From Phycisphaerales bacterium (GTDB lineage Bacteria > Planctomycetota > Phycisphaerae > Phycisphaerales > SM1A02): 43,941 nt of DNA. The stretch covers positions 1,758 through 45,698 of the forward strand of contig DTSO01000005.1 in the NCBI GenBank assembly GCA_012965315.1, in the 5' to 3' direction. Under the pieces are notes generated by a model. The model was not told the DNA's origin, did no database searches, and saw only the letters and a program-made list of their open reading frames with translations. Shown one piece after another: positions 17,606 through 27,285 of this stretch; positions within the stretch are counted from its first letter, which is position 1; each line of letters begins with the position of its first letter. The position numbers and the translations under genes are program-made.

Positions 17606-18933
17606 GTCGTGCACTCTACCTTGGACTCGATTGTTCCGTGAGCAAGCACCGTGCGGATTTTTTGCCCATCGGCAACATCTTTTCCGGAGCGAATAAGTTT
17701 TCCTGATGCATCTTCCGTTAGCGAGAACCCTCTTTGGAGCACTACCTTTGGATCGATTGCATCTAATTTACCTTGTAAAGTGTCAATCTTAGACGTTGAA
17801 AGAGCAATTCTTTGCTTGATATACGTCTGCAATGCGGACGAAAGGGTTAACGCAGTTTTTTGCCGTTTTTGCAAGAGTGCATGAGGTCTTCGGGCAGTTA
17901 AAGACTCTGAAAGCGAGGCAACGTTGGTGTTTTTTTGGTGCAATTTCGTTGAACAAACGGATGTAAGAGTTGCTTGTGCATGCTTAATTTTCGATTGCCC
18001 GTGCTCGATTGCACGAATTACTCCGCTTGTCAGTCGAAGATTGAAATGGTCCACCATCTGAAGAAGTTCGTCGCTATCTGGAATGAGAACCATTGCGGCC
18101 TGCGTTGGAGTTGATGCGCGAAGGTCTGCTACTAATTCAATGATTGAAGTGTCCGATTCATGACCAATTGCCGCAACGATGGGTGTTTCGCAACGGAAAG
18201 CAGCTTCGACAACACCCCTGTCATTAAATGACCAAAGTTCTTCCAAAGAACCCCCGCCCCGCGTCACAATAATTGCATCGATTTGCATCGATTTTGCATT
18301 CGCATCTACTTTTTCCAATGCTTTGATTATCGAAGCAACTGCAGCATTTCCTTGCACTGGTACATTTACCACAAGCAATTCGACACCCGTCCAACGCTGT
18401 CTTGCTGTTTCAATTACATCACGAACTGCAGCAGAAGTCGCACTTGTGATGACGGCAATTTTTCTTGGGTACGCTGGTAGTGCCTTTTTGTGCTCCTCAC
18501 TAAACCACCCTTTATCTCGTAATTCAAGCACTAATGCGTCAAACGCTTGTTGCAGAGAACCCTTTTCATCTCCTGCTGATTTCATCCGTTCGACATACAT
18601 CTGCGTTTTGCCGTACTTTGCATAGTGCCCGAGCGTACCGCGGATGATGACAAGGTCGCCCTGTTTTGGTTTCCCGCCCTCAAACTCACCACTTTCAATA
18701 GTTGTCACACGAGATGCCCACATAGCGCAGTCAATTTTCGCTTCTTCATCAGCAAGGGTGAAGTACCAGTGATTCCCTAATTTTGGCGAGTTAATTTGCC
18801 CAACAACGTCAATTCGACCAATTCTTCCCTGAAGTGCGTCGTCAATTTTTTTGCTCAACTCAGAAACCGTTAACGGTTTTGGCGGCAAGGGCTGTTCATC
18901 TCTTATTTGTTTATTTGTAAATAGGTCAGCCAC
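17602..18933 (-). CDS. xseA: Exodeoxyribonuclease VII large subunit
   Basis: This 443-residue protein has normal XseA length. An N-terminal OB-fold nucleic-acid binding domain (about 17-115) has LTVSELSKKI, VVGQINSPKLGNHWYFTLADEEAKIDCAMW and VIIRGTLGHYAKYGKTQMYV. The catalytic domain (from about 130) has AVITSATSAAVRDVIETARQR, VTRGGGSLEELWSFNDR, VEAAFRCETPIVAAIGHESD and LRASTPTQAAMVL. A coiled-coil C-terminal part ends with the VLQRGFSLT segment. The start is a GTG at 18933; no later start would keep the PLTVSEL region. It is divergent from recG with only a few bases between the starts, so promoters must overlap the coding ends. Confidence 0.95.
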   Translation of the reverse strand: MADLFTNKQIRDEQPLPPKPLTVSELSKKIDDALQGRIGRIDVVGQINSPKLGNHWYFTLADEEAKIDCAMWASRVTTIESGEFEGGKPKQGDLVIIRGTLGHYAKYGKTQMYVERMKSAGDEKGSLQQAFDALVLELRDKGWFSEEHKKALPAYPRKIAVITSATSAAVRDVIETARQRWTGVELLVVNVPVQGNAAVASIIKALEKVDANAKSMQIDAIIVTRGGGSLEELWSFNDRGVVEAAFRCETPIVAAIGHESDTSIIELVADLRASTPTQAAMVLIPDSDELLQMVDHFNLRLTSGVIRAIEHGQSKIKHAQATLTSVCSTKLHQKNTNVASLSESLTARRPHALLQKRQKTALTLSSALQTYIKQRIALSTSKIDTLQGKLDAIDPKVVLQRGFSLTEDASGKLIRSGKDVADGQKIRTVLAHGTIESKVECTT

Positions 18934-18940
18934 GAATACG

Positions 18941-21082
18941 ATGGTATCCTGCTCAAGTCAAGATATGCAGAACATCGGAGAAAAAAAACATCTTCTTACA
19001 ACTATTTCTGAATTGCCTCAAATGACGCAAGACAGAATGAGTGCGTTACATGAACTTGGAATTTACCGAGTATCTAATTTACTCAAACATCTTCCAACTC
19101 GCTACGAAACACATCATGGTGGTATGACTATCGAGGCTGCAAAAACCATTCTGGGCGATCGAGATTCTTCGCCTGAACTTGTGACTATCGAAACGACAAT
19201 CATCAAGGTCAGCCCCGGTTGGCGGCGCGGAAGAAAAAGCAAGTTGGAAGTTGCAGTAGAAGACGAAACTGGCCGGATGCATATAAATTGGTTTAATCAA
19301 CCGTGGGTTGCAAGAGCATTACATCCAGATATGCGCATACGCGTTCACGGTTCTTTAACAATGCACAAAGGGTTTCTTCAAATGAATAACCCTCGCTGGG
19401 AAGAAATCGATGATGACGAACCTACAGCAACTATTGAAGGTGATTTACGCCCCGTTTACCGAGCGAATGAGCACATTTCATCCAGCGTGATTGCGAAACT
19501 AATTTCAGATGTTCTAGATGACGCACTACCAGAAATTGACGACCACCTAACAGATGAAATGTTGCGCGAACTTGAAATGCCTAAACTTGCAGACGCGTAT
19601 GCGATGTGCCACAAGCCAGAAGAAGAAGCACAAGCCAAAGAAGGACGAAGAAGAATTGCGTACGATGAGTTACTTCTTTTACAACTTGGCGTAATGATGA
19701 AACGACATCATCGTCGAGACACGATGCGCGCACCAAAACTAGAATGGAATGACGAAATTAAAAAACGAATTGAAGCACGTATTCCTTTCACACTTACCAA
19801 ATCCCAGCAACAAGTCGTTGAAGAAATTGCAAATGACATTATGACAAGCATTCCTATGAACAGGCTCTTGCAAGGTGATGTTGGTTCTGGAAAAACAGTT
19901 GTCGCATTGCATGCCATGTTAATGGCAGTAACTTGTGGTGCCCAAGCCGCGATGATGGCACCAACCGAATTGCTTGCCGAACAACACTTTCAAACCATTT
20001 CGAATCTACTCAAAGGATCAAAAGTTAAAACTGCACTTCTTACAAGTTCTCTTTCAGGCAAAGATCGAAAAAAATTGATTTTAAAAATCAGCGAAGGCGA
20101 AATTGATATCGTTGTTGGGACCCACGCTTTGTTAACAGACGATGTAGTTTTTTCAAATATCGCAATTGCTATTACCGATGAGCAACATCGGTTTGGCGTG
20201 CAACAACGTGCGCTTCTCCGCAATAAATCAGATGACAAGCATTCCATTCCGCACACACTTGTAATGACGGCTACTCCAATTCCACGAACGCTTTCCCTTA
20301 CCATTTTTGGTGACCTTGACGTATCTACAATCAATGGGATGCCGCCGGGAAGGTCGCCAATTACAACACGCCTCGTTCAGCCAGCGCAATCAAACAAGGT
20401 ATACCAGTTCATGCTTGAACTAATACATAAAGGGCAACAAGGGTACGTTGTTGTTCCTCTTGTAGAAGAAACCGAATCTGGTTTAAAATCTGCAATCGCA
20501 CATGCAGAGTCTTTGCGAACTGGTTTTTTGCAAGGCGCTTCTGTCGGCGTTGTACACGGAAGAATGAAATCTGAGGAACGAGAAAAAACAATGCAAGAAT
20601 TTCGCGAGGGTCAATTGGATGTTCTCGTTGCAACAACTGTGATTGAGGTTGGCGTAGATATTTCAAACGCAACGATGATGATTATTGAACATGCAGACAG
20701 ATTCGGTTTAGCCCAGTTACATCAACTTCGTGGCAGAGTCGGGCGCGGAACGCTCCCTGGAGTTTGCGCCTTGATAGCAAGCCCAACTACAGAGGATGCA
20801 CTGTTACGACTCGAAACAATCGTGGAAACAACAGATGGATTTCGCATTGCAGAAAGAGATTTAGAAATTCGTGGTCCGGGCGAATTATTTGGAGCGAAGC
20901 AAAGCGGAATTGCACCGTTCAAAGTAGCTCGTTTACCACGAGATTTTGAATTGCTTCGCCTTGCTCGGAGAAACGCTGTCAAATGGATTAAACAAGACCC
21001 AACACTGCAACATTCACCGCTTCTTAAATCAAGATTAATGCACGCCCATGGTGAAGCGCTTGGGCTTGGAGATGTTGCTTAA
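18941..21082 (+). CDS. recG: ATP-dependent DNA helicase RecG
   Basis: This superfamily 2 helicase remodels stalled forks and Holliday junctions. A wedge/OB domain (LLKHLPTRYE, then VEDETGRMHINWFNQPW) precedes the helicase core. Motif I is LLQGDVGSGKTVVA, then MAPTELLAEQHF, the DEQH box ITDEQHRFGVQQR, TATPIPRTL and GDLDVSTI. Further on come VVHGRMKSEER, VATTVIEVGVDISNATMMIIEHADRFGLAQLHQLRGRVGRG, and the RecG C-terminal wedge with FRIAERDLEIRGPGELFGAKQSG. The protein is of full length (about 713 residues). The start is uncertain: ATG 18941 and ATG 18965 both lack a clear Shine-Dalgarno, and an ATG at 18851 would lie inside divergent xseA. Its TAA overlaps the polX ATG by one base. Confidence 0.95.
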   Translation: MVSCSSQDMQNIGEKKHLLTTISELPQMTQDRMSALHELGIYRVSNLLKHLPTRYETHHGGMTIEAAKTILGDRDSSPELVTIETTIIKVSPGWRRGRKSKLEVAVEDETGRMHINWFNQPWVARALHPDMRIRVHGSLTMHKGFLQMNNPRWEEIDDDEPTATIEGDLRPVYRANEHISSSVIAKLISDVLDDALPEIDDHLTDEMLRELEMPKLADAYAMCHKPEEEAQAKEGRRRIAYDELLLLQLGVMMKRHHRRDTMRAPKLEWNDEIKKRIEARIPFTLTKSQQQVVEEIANDIMTSIPMNRLLQGDVGSGKTVVALHAMLMAVTCGAQAAMMAPTELLAEQHFQTISNLLKGSKVKTALLTSSLSGKDRKKLILKISEGEIDIVVGTHALLTDDVVFSNIAIAITDEQHRFGVQQRALLRNKSDDKHSIPHTLVMTATPIPRTLSLTIFGDLDVSTINGMPPGRSPITTRLVQPAQSNKVYQFMLELIHKGQQGYVVVPLVEETESGLKSAIAHAESLRTGFLQGASVGVVHGRMKSEEREKTMQEFREGQLDVLVATTVIEVGVDISNATMMIIEHADRFGLAQLHQLRGRVGRGTLPGVCALIASPTTEDALLRLETIVETTDGFRIAERDLEIRGPGELFGAKQSGIAPFKVARLPRDFELLRLARRNAVKWIKQDPTLQHSPLLKSRLMHAHGEALGLGDVA

Positions 21083-22770
21083 TGTCAACGAATACAGATG
21101 TGGCAAAAATATTTAACGCAATGGCAACTATCCTCGAAATTAAAGGAGAGAGTGGTTTTAAAATTAACGCAACTGTAAAAGTTGCACGTGTTCTAGAAAA
21201 CTTAGTAGAAGACATTGCAACAATAGAAGATGTAACAACCATCTCGGGTATTGGAAAAAGTAGCGCCTCCAAAATTAAAGAGTTTCTTGAATCTGGCGAG
21301 ATTTCATCATACGAAGAACTTCGTCAATCAATTCCACCCGGATTACTTGAAGTAATGCGAGTGCAAGGACTCGGGCCGAAAAAAGTACGGCAACTTTGGC
21401 AAGAAGCAGATGTTGTTGACATTGCATCTTTAAGAACTGCCATCGACACGGGGAAGTTAGACAATTTGCCAAGAATGGGCAAAAAAACAATCGAAAACAT
21501 CGCCGACGCTCTTTCATTTGTCGAATCAACGAGTAATCGAGAACGGCTTGGCATTGCACTTCCAATTGCAGAATCAATTCTTGAAGAACTTCAAAAACTT
21601 CCTGGAATTACTCATAGTGCAATCGCTGGTTCCATTCGCAGAGGCAAAGAAACCATTGGCGATATCGACTTACTCGTGAGTACAACTGAGCCATCATTAC
21701 TTGCTGAAACATTTTGCGAGCTCGAAGGCATTTCAAAAGTATTTGCCCATGGCGAAACCAAATGTAGCATTCGTCTTGGTTCTGGCATGCAAGTTGATTT
21801 ACGAATTATCGATGAAGAGCAATTTGGTGCAGCACTTTTATATTTCACAGGGAGTAAAGAGCACTGCATTTTACTTCGTGAAATTGCCATCTCGCAAGAT
21901 AAAAAATTGAACGAATATCGTCTTGAACCTGCGGACATCAGTGCTACTGAAGAAGCTATTTACAAAGACTTACAACTCCCTTGGATTCCACCAGAAATAA
22001 GAGAAGACCGTGGCGAACGTGCGTGTAAAAATACTCCAAATCTACTTACTATTAACGACATAAAAGCTGACTTGCACTGCCACACAACAGCCAGTGATGG
22101 GCATATGTCAATTGAAGAGTTGGCCACCATCGCAAAAGCGCGGGGTTACCACACGATTGCAGTTACCGATCACAGCCAATCCCAAGGTCAAGCCAACGGA
22201 CTAAAGCCGGACAGACTTCTCAAACACATCGATGCAATTCACGCTGTGAATGAAACGATGGACGGCATTACAATTCTTGCTGGAAGTGAAGTTGATATTT
22301 TGCCAGATGGCACGCTCGACTACGACGACGAGTTACTTGCGAAACTTGACATTATTGTCGCTTCGCCACATGCAGCATTATCGCAATCGACTGAGGATGC
22401 AACAAAACGGCTTCTCGCTGCAATTGAACACCCCCTTGTGCATATCATCGGACACCCGACTGGGCGAATTATCAACAAGCGAAAAGGACTAGAGCCAGAC
22501 ATGACGACGCTTATTGCTGCTGCTGTTGAACACAATACTGCGCTGGAGATAAATGCAAATAGTTATAGACTCGATTTACGAGACATCCATATTCGAGCAG
22601 CAGCCGAAGCAGGTGCAATGCTTTCGATGAATACTGACTCGCACCGCCCTGAAGATTTCGAACAACTCAGATATGGAATTCTTACCGCAAGACGTGGCTG
22701 GCTAGAGGCCTCAAGATGTATTAATTGCATGGAACATGACGTGCTACAAACTTGGCTCGTCCGCAATTGA
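21082..22770 (+). CDS. polX: DNA polymerase X family protein with PHP exonuclease domain (PolX)
   Basis: This 562-residue protein has normal bacterial PolX length. Helix-hairpin-helix elements at about 45-125 include TISGIGKSSASKIKEFL and RVQGLGPKKVRQLW. The nucleotidyltransferase domain (about 165-310) has AGSIRRGKETIGDIDLLV with the catalytic Asp pair, and QVDLRII with the third Asp. The PHP domain (about 330-560) has ADLHCHTTASDGHMS, AVTDHSQSQ, GSEVDIL, IIGHPTGR, LEINA and NTDSH. PolX fills short gaps with its polymerase and trims 3' ends with the metal-dependent PHP domain in base-excision or end repair. The ATG overlaps the recG stop (TAATG), so the two are coupled, consistent with a repair operon. 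Confidence 0.95.
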   Translation: MSTNTDVAKIFNAMATILEIKGESGFKINATVKVARVLENLVEDIATIEDVTTISGIGKSSASKIKEFLESGEISSYEELRQSIPPGLLEVMRVQGLGPKKVRQLWQEADVVDIASLRTAIDTGKLDNLPRMGKKTIENIADALSFVESTSNRERLGIALPIAESILEELQKLPGITHSAIAGSIRRGKETIGDIDLLVSTTEPSLLAETFCELEGISKVFAHGETKCSIRLGSGMQVDLRIIDEEQFGAALLYFTGSKEHCILLREIAISQDKKLNEYRLEPADISATEEAIYKDLQLPWIPPEIREDRGERACKNTPNLLTINDIKADLHCHTTASDGHMSIEELATIAKARGYHTIAVTDHSQSQGQANGLKPDRLLKHIDAIHAVNETMDGITILAGSEVDILPDGTLDYDDELLAKLDIIVASPHAALSQSTEDATKRLLAAIEHPLVHIIGHPTGRIINKRKGLEPDMTTLIAAAVEHNTALEINANSYRLDLRDIHIRAAAEAGAMLSMNTDSHRPEDFEQLRYGILTARRGWLEASRCINCMEHDVLQTWLVRN

Positions 22771-22788
22771 TAGAATATACCCCAACCT

Positions 22789-24258
22789 ATGTTTGACACA
22801 CTATCTGGAAAATTAACTTCTGCTATCCGCAACCTTTCTGGGCGCGGAAGAATTAGCGAAACCAACGTTCGCGAGGCGATGGACGAAGTACGTCGAGCTT
22901 TGCTTGAGGCAGATGTCCATGTAGATGTTGTAAGCGAATTCTGCGAAGAAGTCGTCCAAGATGCTCTTGGCGCGCAAGTAACCACTTCGCTGAAACCTGG
23001 CGAAGAAATGATTGGCATCGTCAATCAGCGACTCATTGATTTTATGGGTCCTGTCGACAGCCACGTTATGTTGGTAGATCCTGGACCGACCATCATCATG
23101 ATGTGTGGTTTGCAGGGCTCTGGCAAAACGACTACTTGTGGCAAACTTGCAGCGTACCTCAAAAATCGTGGCAAAAAAGTTTCTCTCGTTGCTGCTGACC
23201 TTCAGCGCCCTGCTGCTGTCGAACAACTGCAAGTAATTGCAAATGATGTAAACACAAATGCAAAAGGTGTTGGCGAAGTAACGTGCTATGCAGAACCAGA
23301 AAAGTGTGGCGAGTACGGCACAACTACAGGCGTTGCTGTTGGCGTTTGCAAGCGAGGCGTAAAGCAAGCACGCAAAGATAAAGTTGATGTTGTCATTCTT
23401 GACACCGCTGGTAGATTACATATCGATGAAGACTTGATGAAGGAACTGCGTGGTGTTCAGAACACGACAAAACCACACCAAGTTTACTTAGTTGTTGATG
23501 CAATGATTGGCCAAGATGCGGTTAACGCAGCAGGTACTTTTCATGAACAACTTGCAACTGATGGAATTATCCTGACAAAATTCGATTCCGATACTCGCGG
23601 CGGTGCTGCACTTTCGGTCAAACGAGTCACAGGTGTCCCAATTAAATTTATTGGTACTGGTGAGAAATTTGATGCCTTCGAAGAGTTCCACCCAGAACGA
23701 ATTGCAAGCAGAATCCTCGGCATGGGTGATGTTTTGTCGTTGGTCGAAAAAGCGCAAGAAGAAATTTCAGAAGAAGACGCGATGAAACTTGCCGACAAAA
23801 TGGCAAGCGGAAAGATGACCGTTAACGACTTCATCAAACAATTAAAATCTATTCGCAAAATGGGACCAATGAAACAATTGCTAGGATTACTTCCTGGCGT
23901 TGGTGCTGCGCTTAAAAATGTCCAAATTGACGATAAGCAGTTTGACCAAATAGAAGCCATCGCAAATTCGATGACAAAAAAAGAACGAGATGACATTACC
24001 CTTTTGGGCAAAAGCCGAATCAAACGAATTGCAACCGGCTCGGGAACTAACCAACAAGAAGTCAATCGTTTTGTAAAACAATTTCAAATGATGAAGAAAA
24101 TGTCAAAACAAATGGCGGGCGGTGGCATGGCTGAAAAAATGGCAGCAATGCAAAACAGCGGTGGTGATTTCGACCCTTCCATGCTTGGAATGGGTTCGCG
24201 GGGCTCCACAAAAACTCAAAGCCACAAAAAACGCTTCAAACAACGTAAGCGTCGATAA
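22789..24258 (+). CDS. ffh: Signal recognition particle protein Ffh
   Basis: This 489-residue SRP54 GTPase binds signal sequences and the SRP RNA and delivers ribosomes to FtsY. The N domain comprises residues 1-90, including RISETNVREAMDEVRRALLEADV. The G domain has MCGLQGSGKTTTCGKLA, AADLQRPAAVEQL, DTAGRLHIDEDLM, TKFDSDTRGGAALS and the closing FIGTGEKFDAFEEF. The Met-rich M domain (about 310-460) has the RNA-binding SRIKRIATGSGT helix-loop. The basic C-terminus KKRFKQRKRR is typical. A TAGAAT hexamer ends 12 bases upstream of the ATG and no Shine-Dalgarno is visible. It follows polX after 18 bases. The SRP RNA gene was not found nearby. Confidence 0.96.
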   Translation: MFDTLSGKLTSAIRNLSGRGRISETNVREAMDEVRRALLEADVHVDVVSEFCEEVVQDALGAQVTTSLKPGEEMIGIVNQRLIDFMGPVDSHVMLVDPGPTIIMMCGLQGSGKTTTCGKLAAYLKNRGKKVSLVAADLQRPAAVEQLQVIANDVNTNAKGVGEVTCYAEPEKCGEYGTTTGVAVGVCKRGVKQARKDKVDVVILDTAGRLHIDEDLMKELRGVQNTTKPHQVYLVVDAMIGQDAVNAAGTFHEQLATDGIILTKFDSDTRGGAALSVKRVTGVPIKFIGTGEKFDAFEEFHPERIASRILGMGDVLSLVEKAQEEISEEDAMKLADKMASGKMTVNDFIKQLKSIRKMGPMKQLLGLLPGVGAALKNVQIDDKQFDQIEAIANSMTKKERDDITLLGKSRIKRIATGSGTNQQEVNRFVKQFQMMKKMSKQMAGGGMAEKMAAMQNSGGDFDPSMLGMGSRGSTKTQSHKKRFKQRKRR

Positions 24259-24283
24259 CCCCAACCATTAACTCAGATAATTT

Positions 24284-25504
24284 TTAGTCGTCGAATGGAA
24301 GCGGATCATCCGCTTCGCCAGAAGCCCATGCTTGGATTTTCGGCAGAAGCCGATCTTGAATAAGAATTTTGATGCATGCTGCAACTGGAATCGCAAGCAA
24401 CATGCCATACGCACCTAGTACGCTGCCGCCAGCAATCACTGCCACAAAAATAGTTACTGGGTCAAGGTTTGTCGCCTTGCCTGCGATGAATGGTGTCAAT
24501 ACCCAGCCATCAAGTGCTTGAACAAAAGCGAAGACAAGTGATGGCCAAATCAAAATGCCCCACCAAGCCATCCGTTCAGCTTCTGGAACGCCGAGTTGAT
24601 CCAAGAACAACAACCCAATTGAAATTGGAATTCCAACCAATCCCAAAAATGGAACAGCACAAAGAACGCCAACACCAATACCAAGCAAAATTGCATATGG
24701 AACACCTACAATTAACCAGCCAACCGCTAATACCGTCGCCATGATGAAAGCAATAACTATTCGACCACGGACGAAGCCAGCAACGGCACTATCCATTTTT
24801 GTAAACAATTCAATTGTGTCACTTTTTCCAGAGTCAGGAATAACACCCTGGGCAAACGCAACAACTTTTGGAAACCAAAGACTGAAAAAGAAAAAGTAAA
24901 AAGGGATAAGTACAATTAAAATCACAAACCGAATTAGTTTGCCTGCAATTCCAAGTGCTACTCCTCCCGTTGTTTTTGCAAACGTTAACAAGTTCGCATT
25001 TTCATTTTCGGTTGTACTTGAATCTGATTTCGCTACAGAGACCTCGCCTTCGGAAGGCAAATACGTCAGTGAGTTATTCACTTCTTCGCGGATGTCTTCA
25101 GGAACATATTGTTCTGTTAGTTGTTCAAGTTTTGTTCTAAGATGACCATCCTGTATTTCATGCACGAGAGATGAAGTTTGCGAAATTACCAGTGGAATCG
25201 TGACTGCAAGTACAATCAAAATGCCAGCGGTAAGCGCTAACAGAATGCCGGAGATAACTGGAATTCTACCCAGTGGAAACTTTGAATGATTAGCCAAATA
25301 AGAAATCAATGGCTCAAACAAATAAGCGAGCAATAAAGCTACTAACAATGGGATTGTAATATCTCGCATTGCATACCCGAGCCAAATTGCACACACACCA
25401 ATTAAAAGTAGAAATAAATCGCGAACCCATTGAATCTGCCAAAGATGTAACTTTGTCATATCAAGTTGTTGCTTAGTAGAATCGTCACCCATCGTTGGAG
25501 ACAC
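24284..25504 (-). CDS. AI-2E family (PerM/YdiK-like) membrane permease
   Basis: This 406-residue polytopic protein has the AI-2E/PF01594 pattern. Two or three N-terminal helices (LFLLLIGVCAIWLGYAM, LLVALLLAYLFEPLISYL) are followed by an extracytoplasmic helical segment (about 125-185). The conserved C-terminal block then has VRGRIVIAFIMATVLAVGWLIVGVPYAILLGIGVGVLCAVPFLG and LTPFIAGKATNLDPVTIFVAVIAGGSVLGAYGMLLAIPVAACIKI. Members export small molecules or act as Na+/H+ antiporters; the substrate here is unknown. GTG 25504 lies next to the stop of the upstream gene; ATG 25492 is an alternative start. It is the last gene of an apparent three-gene minus-strand unit (amidohydrolase, Minf_1886-like, permease). 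Confidence 0.9.
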   Translation of the reverse strand: MSPTMGDDSTKQQLDMTKLHLWQIQWVRDLFLLLIGVCAIWLGYAMRDITIPLLVALLLAYLFEPLISYLANHSKFPLGRIPVISGILLALTAGILIVLAVTIPLVISQTSSLVHEIQDGHLRTKLEQLTEQYVPEDIREEVNNSLTYLPSEGEVSVAKSDSSTTENENANLLTFAKTTGGVALGIAGKLIRFVILIVLIPFYFFFFSLWFPKVVAFAQGVIPDSGKSDTIELFTKMDSAVAGFVRGRIVIAFIMATVLAVGWLIVGVPYAILLGIGVGVLCAVPFLGLVGIPISIGLLFLDQLGVPEAERMAWWGILIWPSLVFAFVQALDGWVLTPFIAGKATNLDPVTIFVAVIAGGSVLGAYGMLLAIPVAACIKILIQDRLLPKIQAWASGEADDPLPFDD

Positions 25505-25936
25505 TTACTGGTTTGCGCCAATACACTCGGCTAACTCGCATGCATGAAATGCTTCATCGAATTGAAAAACCGAACGGAAATCGCTTTCTGAATCTTGCGG
25601 GCATGTTCTGAGAAGTTCGAGTTCGACCATTCTAAAAACAATTGCTCCAAAATCTTCAGTCCTGTTAATTCCCCAATGCTGAAGTACAACTTGTGCAAGT
25701 AAACCAAAACGAGAAATTGCAAAATCACGTAGACCAATACAAAGTTGCTGACCTGTCACATGATGATCTAATTCATCAAGTTCATTTAATTCAAATTGAG
25801 TCGGCGTTCGATCTGAAAAAATGTCAGTTGTGAAACCAAGACCCTCTTGCACAAAAGCAAAAGCTGCTGGTGAATATCGTGTGCCACTTGCAATGTGGGG
25901 CCAATTAAACGGGATTGGTATGGTAATTTGACTCAT
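25505..25936 (-). CDS. Minf_1886-like conserved protein of unknown function
   Basis: This cytoplasmic protein of about 143 residues shows the pattern of the uncharacterised Minf_1886 family found in Planctomycetota, Verrucomicrobiota and related phyla. It has YSPAAFAFVQEGLGFTTD, HHVTGQQLCIGLRDFAISRFG, VLQHWGINRTEDFGAIVFRMVE and a closing FDEAF segment. The HVTGQ(x)LCxGLRxxA and WGIxxTxDFGxIVF segments are what I recognise from memory; the molecular role is not known. ATG 25936 is preferred to the in-frame TTG at 25981, which would add 15 unconserved residues. It abuts the AI-2E gene and follows the amidohydrolase after about 97 bases. Confidence 0.7.
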   Translation of the reverse strand: MSQITIPIPFNWPHIASGTRYSPAAFAFVQEGLGFTTDIFSDRTPTQFELNELDELDHHVTGQQLCIGLRDFAISRFGLLAQVVLQHWGINRTEDFGAIVFRMVELELLRTCPQDSESDFRSVFQFDEAFHACELAECIGANQ

Positions 25937-26033
25937 AACTCGAACGCCATCATATCGGCGAAATTGGCTATTGCACCGCAATATGCTCTTTTATTAGGCT
26001 CTCAAGAGACTTTTTTTGCCCTTTTGTGCCTCA

Positions 26034-27182
26034 TTACATACAAACCCACTCCGGCAACACTTCTACCTGAAGAATCGACTCCAACGAGTGGCAATTCGCA
26101 AAAGCCAAAATACCCGCAGTTTCACCCGGCTGCAGAACTACAAGAGAAGCATCAACGCCAAGTGCTTTTGCGCCGTTGATGGTTGCCATGCCAAACAAAA
26201 GTGCTGGGTCAGCATTATCTCTTTTATACAACAAACGCATTTCGTCTAAGACACTAATTCTGTCAGGCGTATCGAGACACAATAAAGAATCTGTTCCAAG
26301 TGCAACATTCACTCCTGCATCCACCATTTCCTTCCAGCGATGGTTTGTATGCCCGAAATACACGCTCGCTCGTGGGCAATACGCCACGGACATATTCGAC
26401 TGAGCCAACATTGGCAAATGCCTATCTTCTATGTAATTCAAATGTGCTGAAACAAAATGTGCTCCGTCTGCAATTTTAAGCACCGCATCAATAGGATGTT
26501 CGCTCCATGCTTTCATTGAAGTATCCCAAACGCCAAGACGTTGAACATATTCCAAGAACGCACCAGTTCCTAGTTCTGCATATTCAAGTTCTTCAATTGT
26601 TTCAGCAAGATGCGTTGCAACTTTTCTTCCACTTTCAAATGATGCTTTATACACTTCCAATCCACAAGAATATGGAGCATGCGGTTGTACCGCAAATGCA
26701 TGTTCTACATGGCCCAGTTGCTCAGCGACTAATTGCCCCCGTGTGCCGGAACCGAACAATTCAACGAATGGAACACACCGAGGCAATAATTTTTTCGCAC
26801 ACTCCGCTGCAAGAACAGAACTTGCAATATCGCCAACAATAACTGACCCGCCTTCTTTTGACATGCGTACGCCTTGCTCGATTGCATGTGTAACTTCACC
26901 TTTTGCGCGAATCGGATAGACAATTTCTTCAACCCAGTTGATAAACGAATCTGGCGGCGGAGCAATTCCATCACCACTCAGGTCTAGATGAGCGTGCACG
27001 TTCACAAAACTTGGTGTAAGTAAACCGTTAATTTGGGTAATTTCAACATCAGCGGGAGTGCCTACTTCTTCTGGTGTGCCAACTGCTTCGATACAATTTC
27101 CATTCATCAGAACCGCGCCAGGCGAAGCGATAACGCCTCGATAATCAGCAATTGCGTCAGAATGTATGAGATTTCTAGGCAT
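26034..27182 (-). CDS. Metal-dependent amidohydrolase (cytosine deaminase/chlorohydrolase type)
   Basis: This 382-residue protein belongs to the amidohydrolase superfamily with a mixed beta-sandwich and TIM barrel. It has the metal-binding VNVHAHLDLSG (HxH), QPHAPYSC (third-strand His), THLAET (His of strand 5), FVSAHLNY and the catalytic Asp in ALGTDSLLCLD. The C-terminal LQPGETAGILAFA closes the sandwich. The set with AHLNY and GTDSL is typical of deaminases acting on nucleoside-like substrates, such as aminofutalosine deaminase or S-adenosylhomocysteine deaminase, but I cannot choose between them. A role in futalosine-type menaquinone synthesis is only a possibility. It is the first gene of a minus-strand unit and diverges from the OmpA-like lipoprotein. 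Confidence 0.82.
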   Translation of the reverse strand: MPRNLIHSDAIADYRGVIASPGAVLMNGNCIEAVGTPEEVGTPADVEITQINGLLTPSFVNVHAHLDLSGDGIAPPPDSFINWVEEIVYPIRAKGEVTHAIEQGVRMSKEGGSVIVGDIASSVLAAECAKKLLPRCVPFVELFGSGTRGQLVAEQLGHVEHAFAVQPHAPYSCGLEVYKASFESGRKVATHLAETIEELEYAELGTGAFLEYVQRLGVWDTSMKAWSEHPIDAVLKIADGAHFVSAHLNYIEDRHLPMLAQSNMSVAYCPRASVYFGHTNHRWKEMVDAGVNVALGTDSLLCLDTPDRISVLDEMRLLYKRDNADPALLFGMATINGAKALGVDASLVVLQPGETAGILAFANCHSLESILQVEVLPEWVCM

Positions 27183-27285
27183 TCAGTGTCTTAATTCTAA
27201 AACGAGTAGTACGATGATTGCTACACTGTACCCGAAGTTGGGACGGATCCCGACAAATTTAGCGCCAACAGAGGAGGATCCTACC

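Noticed and set aside
18179-18625. 148-residue plus-strand open frame inside xseA
   Set aside because: Antisense to the conserved catalytic domain of xseA; its composition is explained by the reverse codons.
24259-24283. Shared bidirectional terminator between ffh and the AI-2E gene
   Set aside because: The 25-base gap shows a T run but no inverted repeat.
25982-26033. Hairpin and T run between the amidohydrolase and Minf_1886-like genes as a terminator
   Set aside because: The stem is only about 4 bp with a 2-base loop, and the T run is on the strand opposite to the flanking genes.
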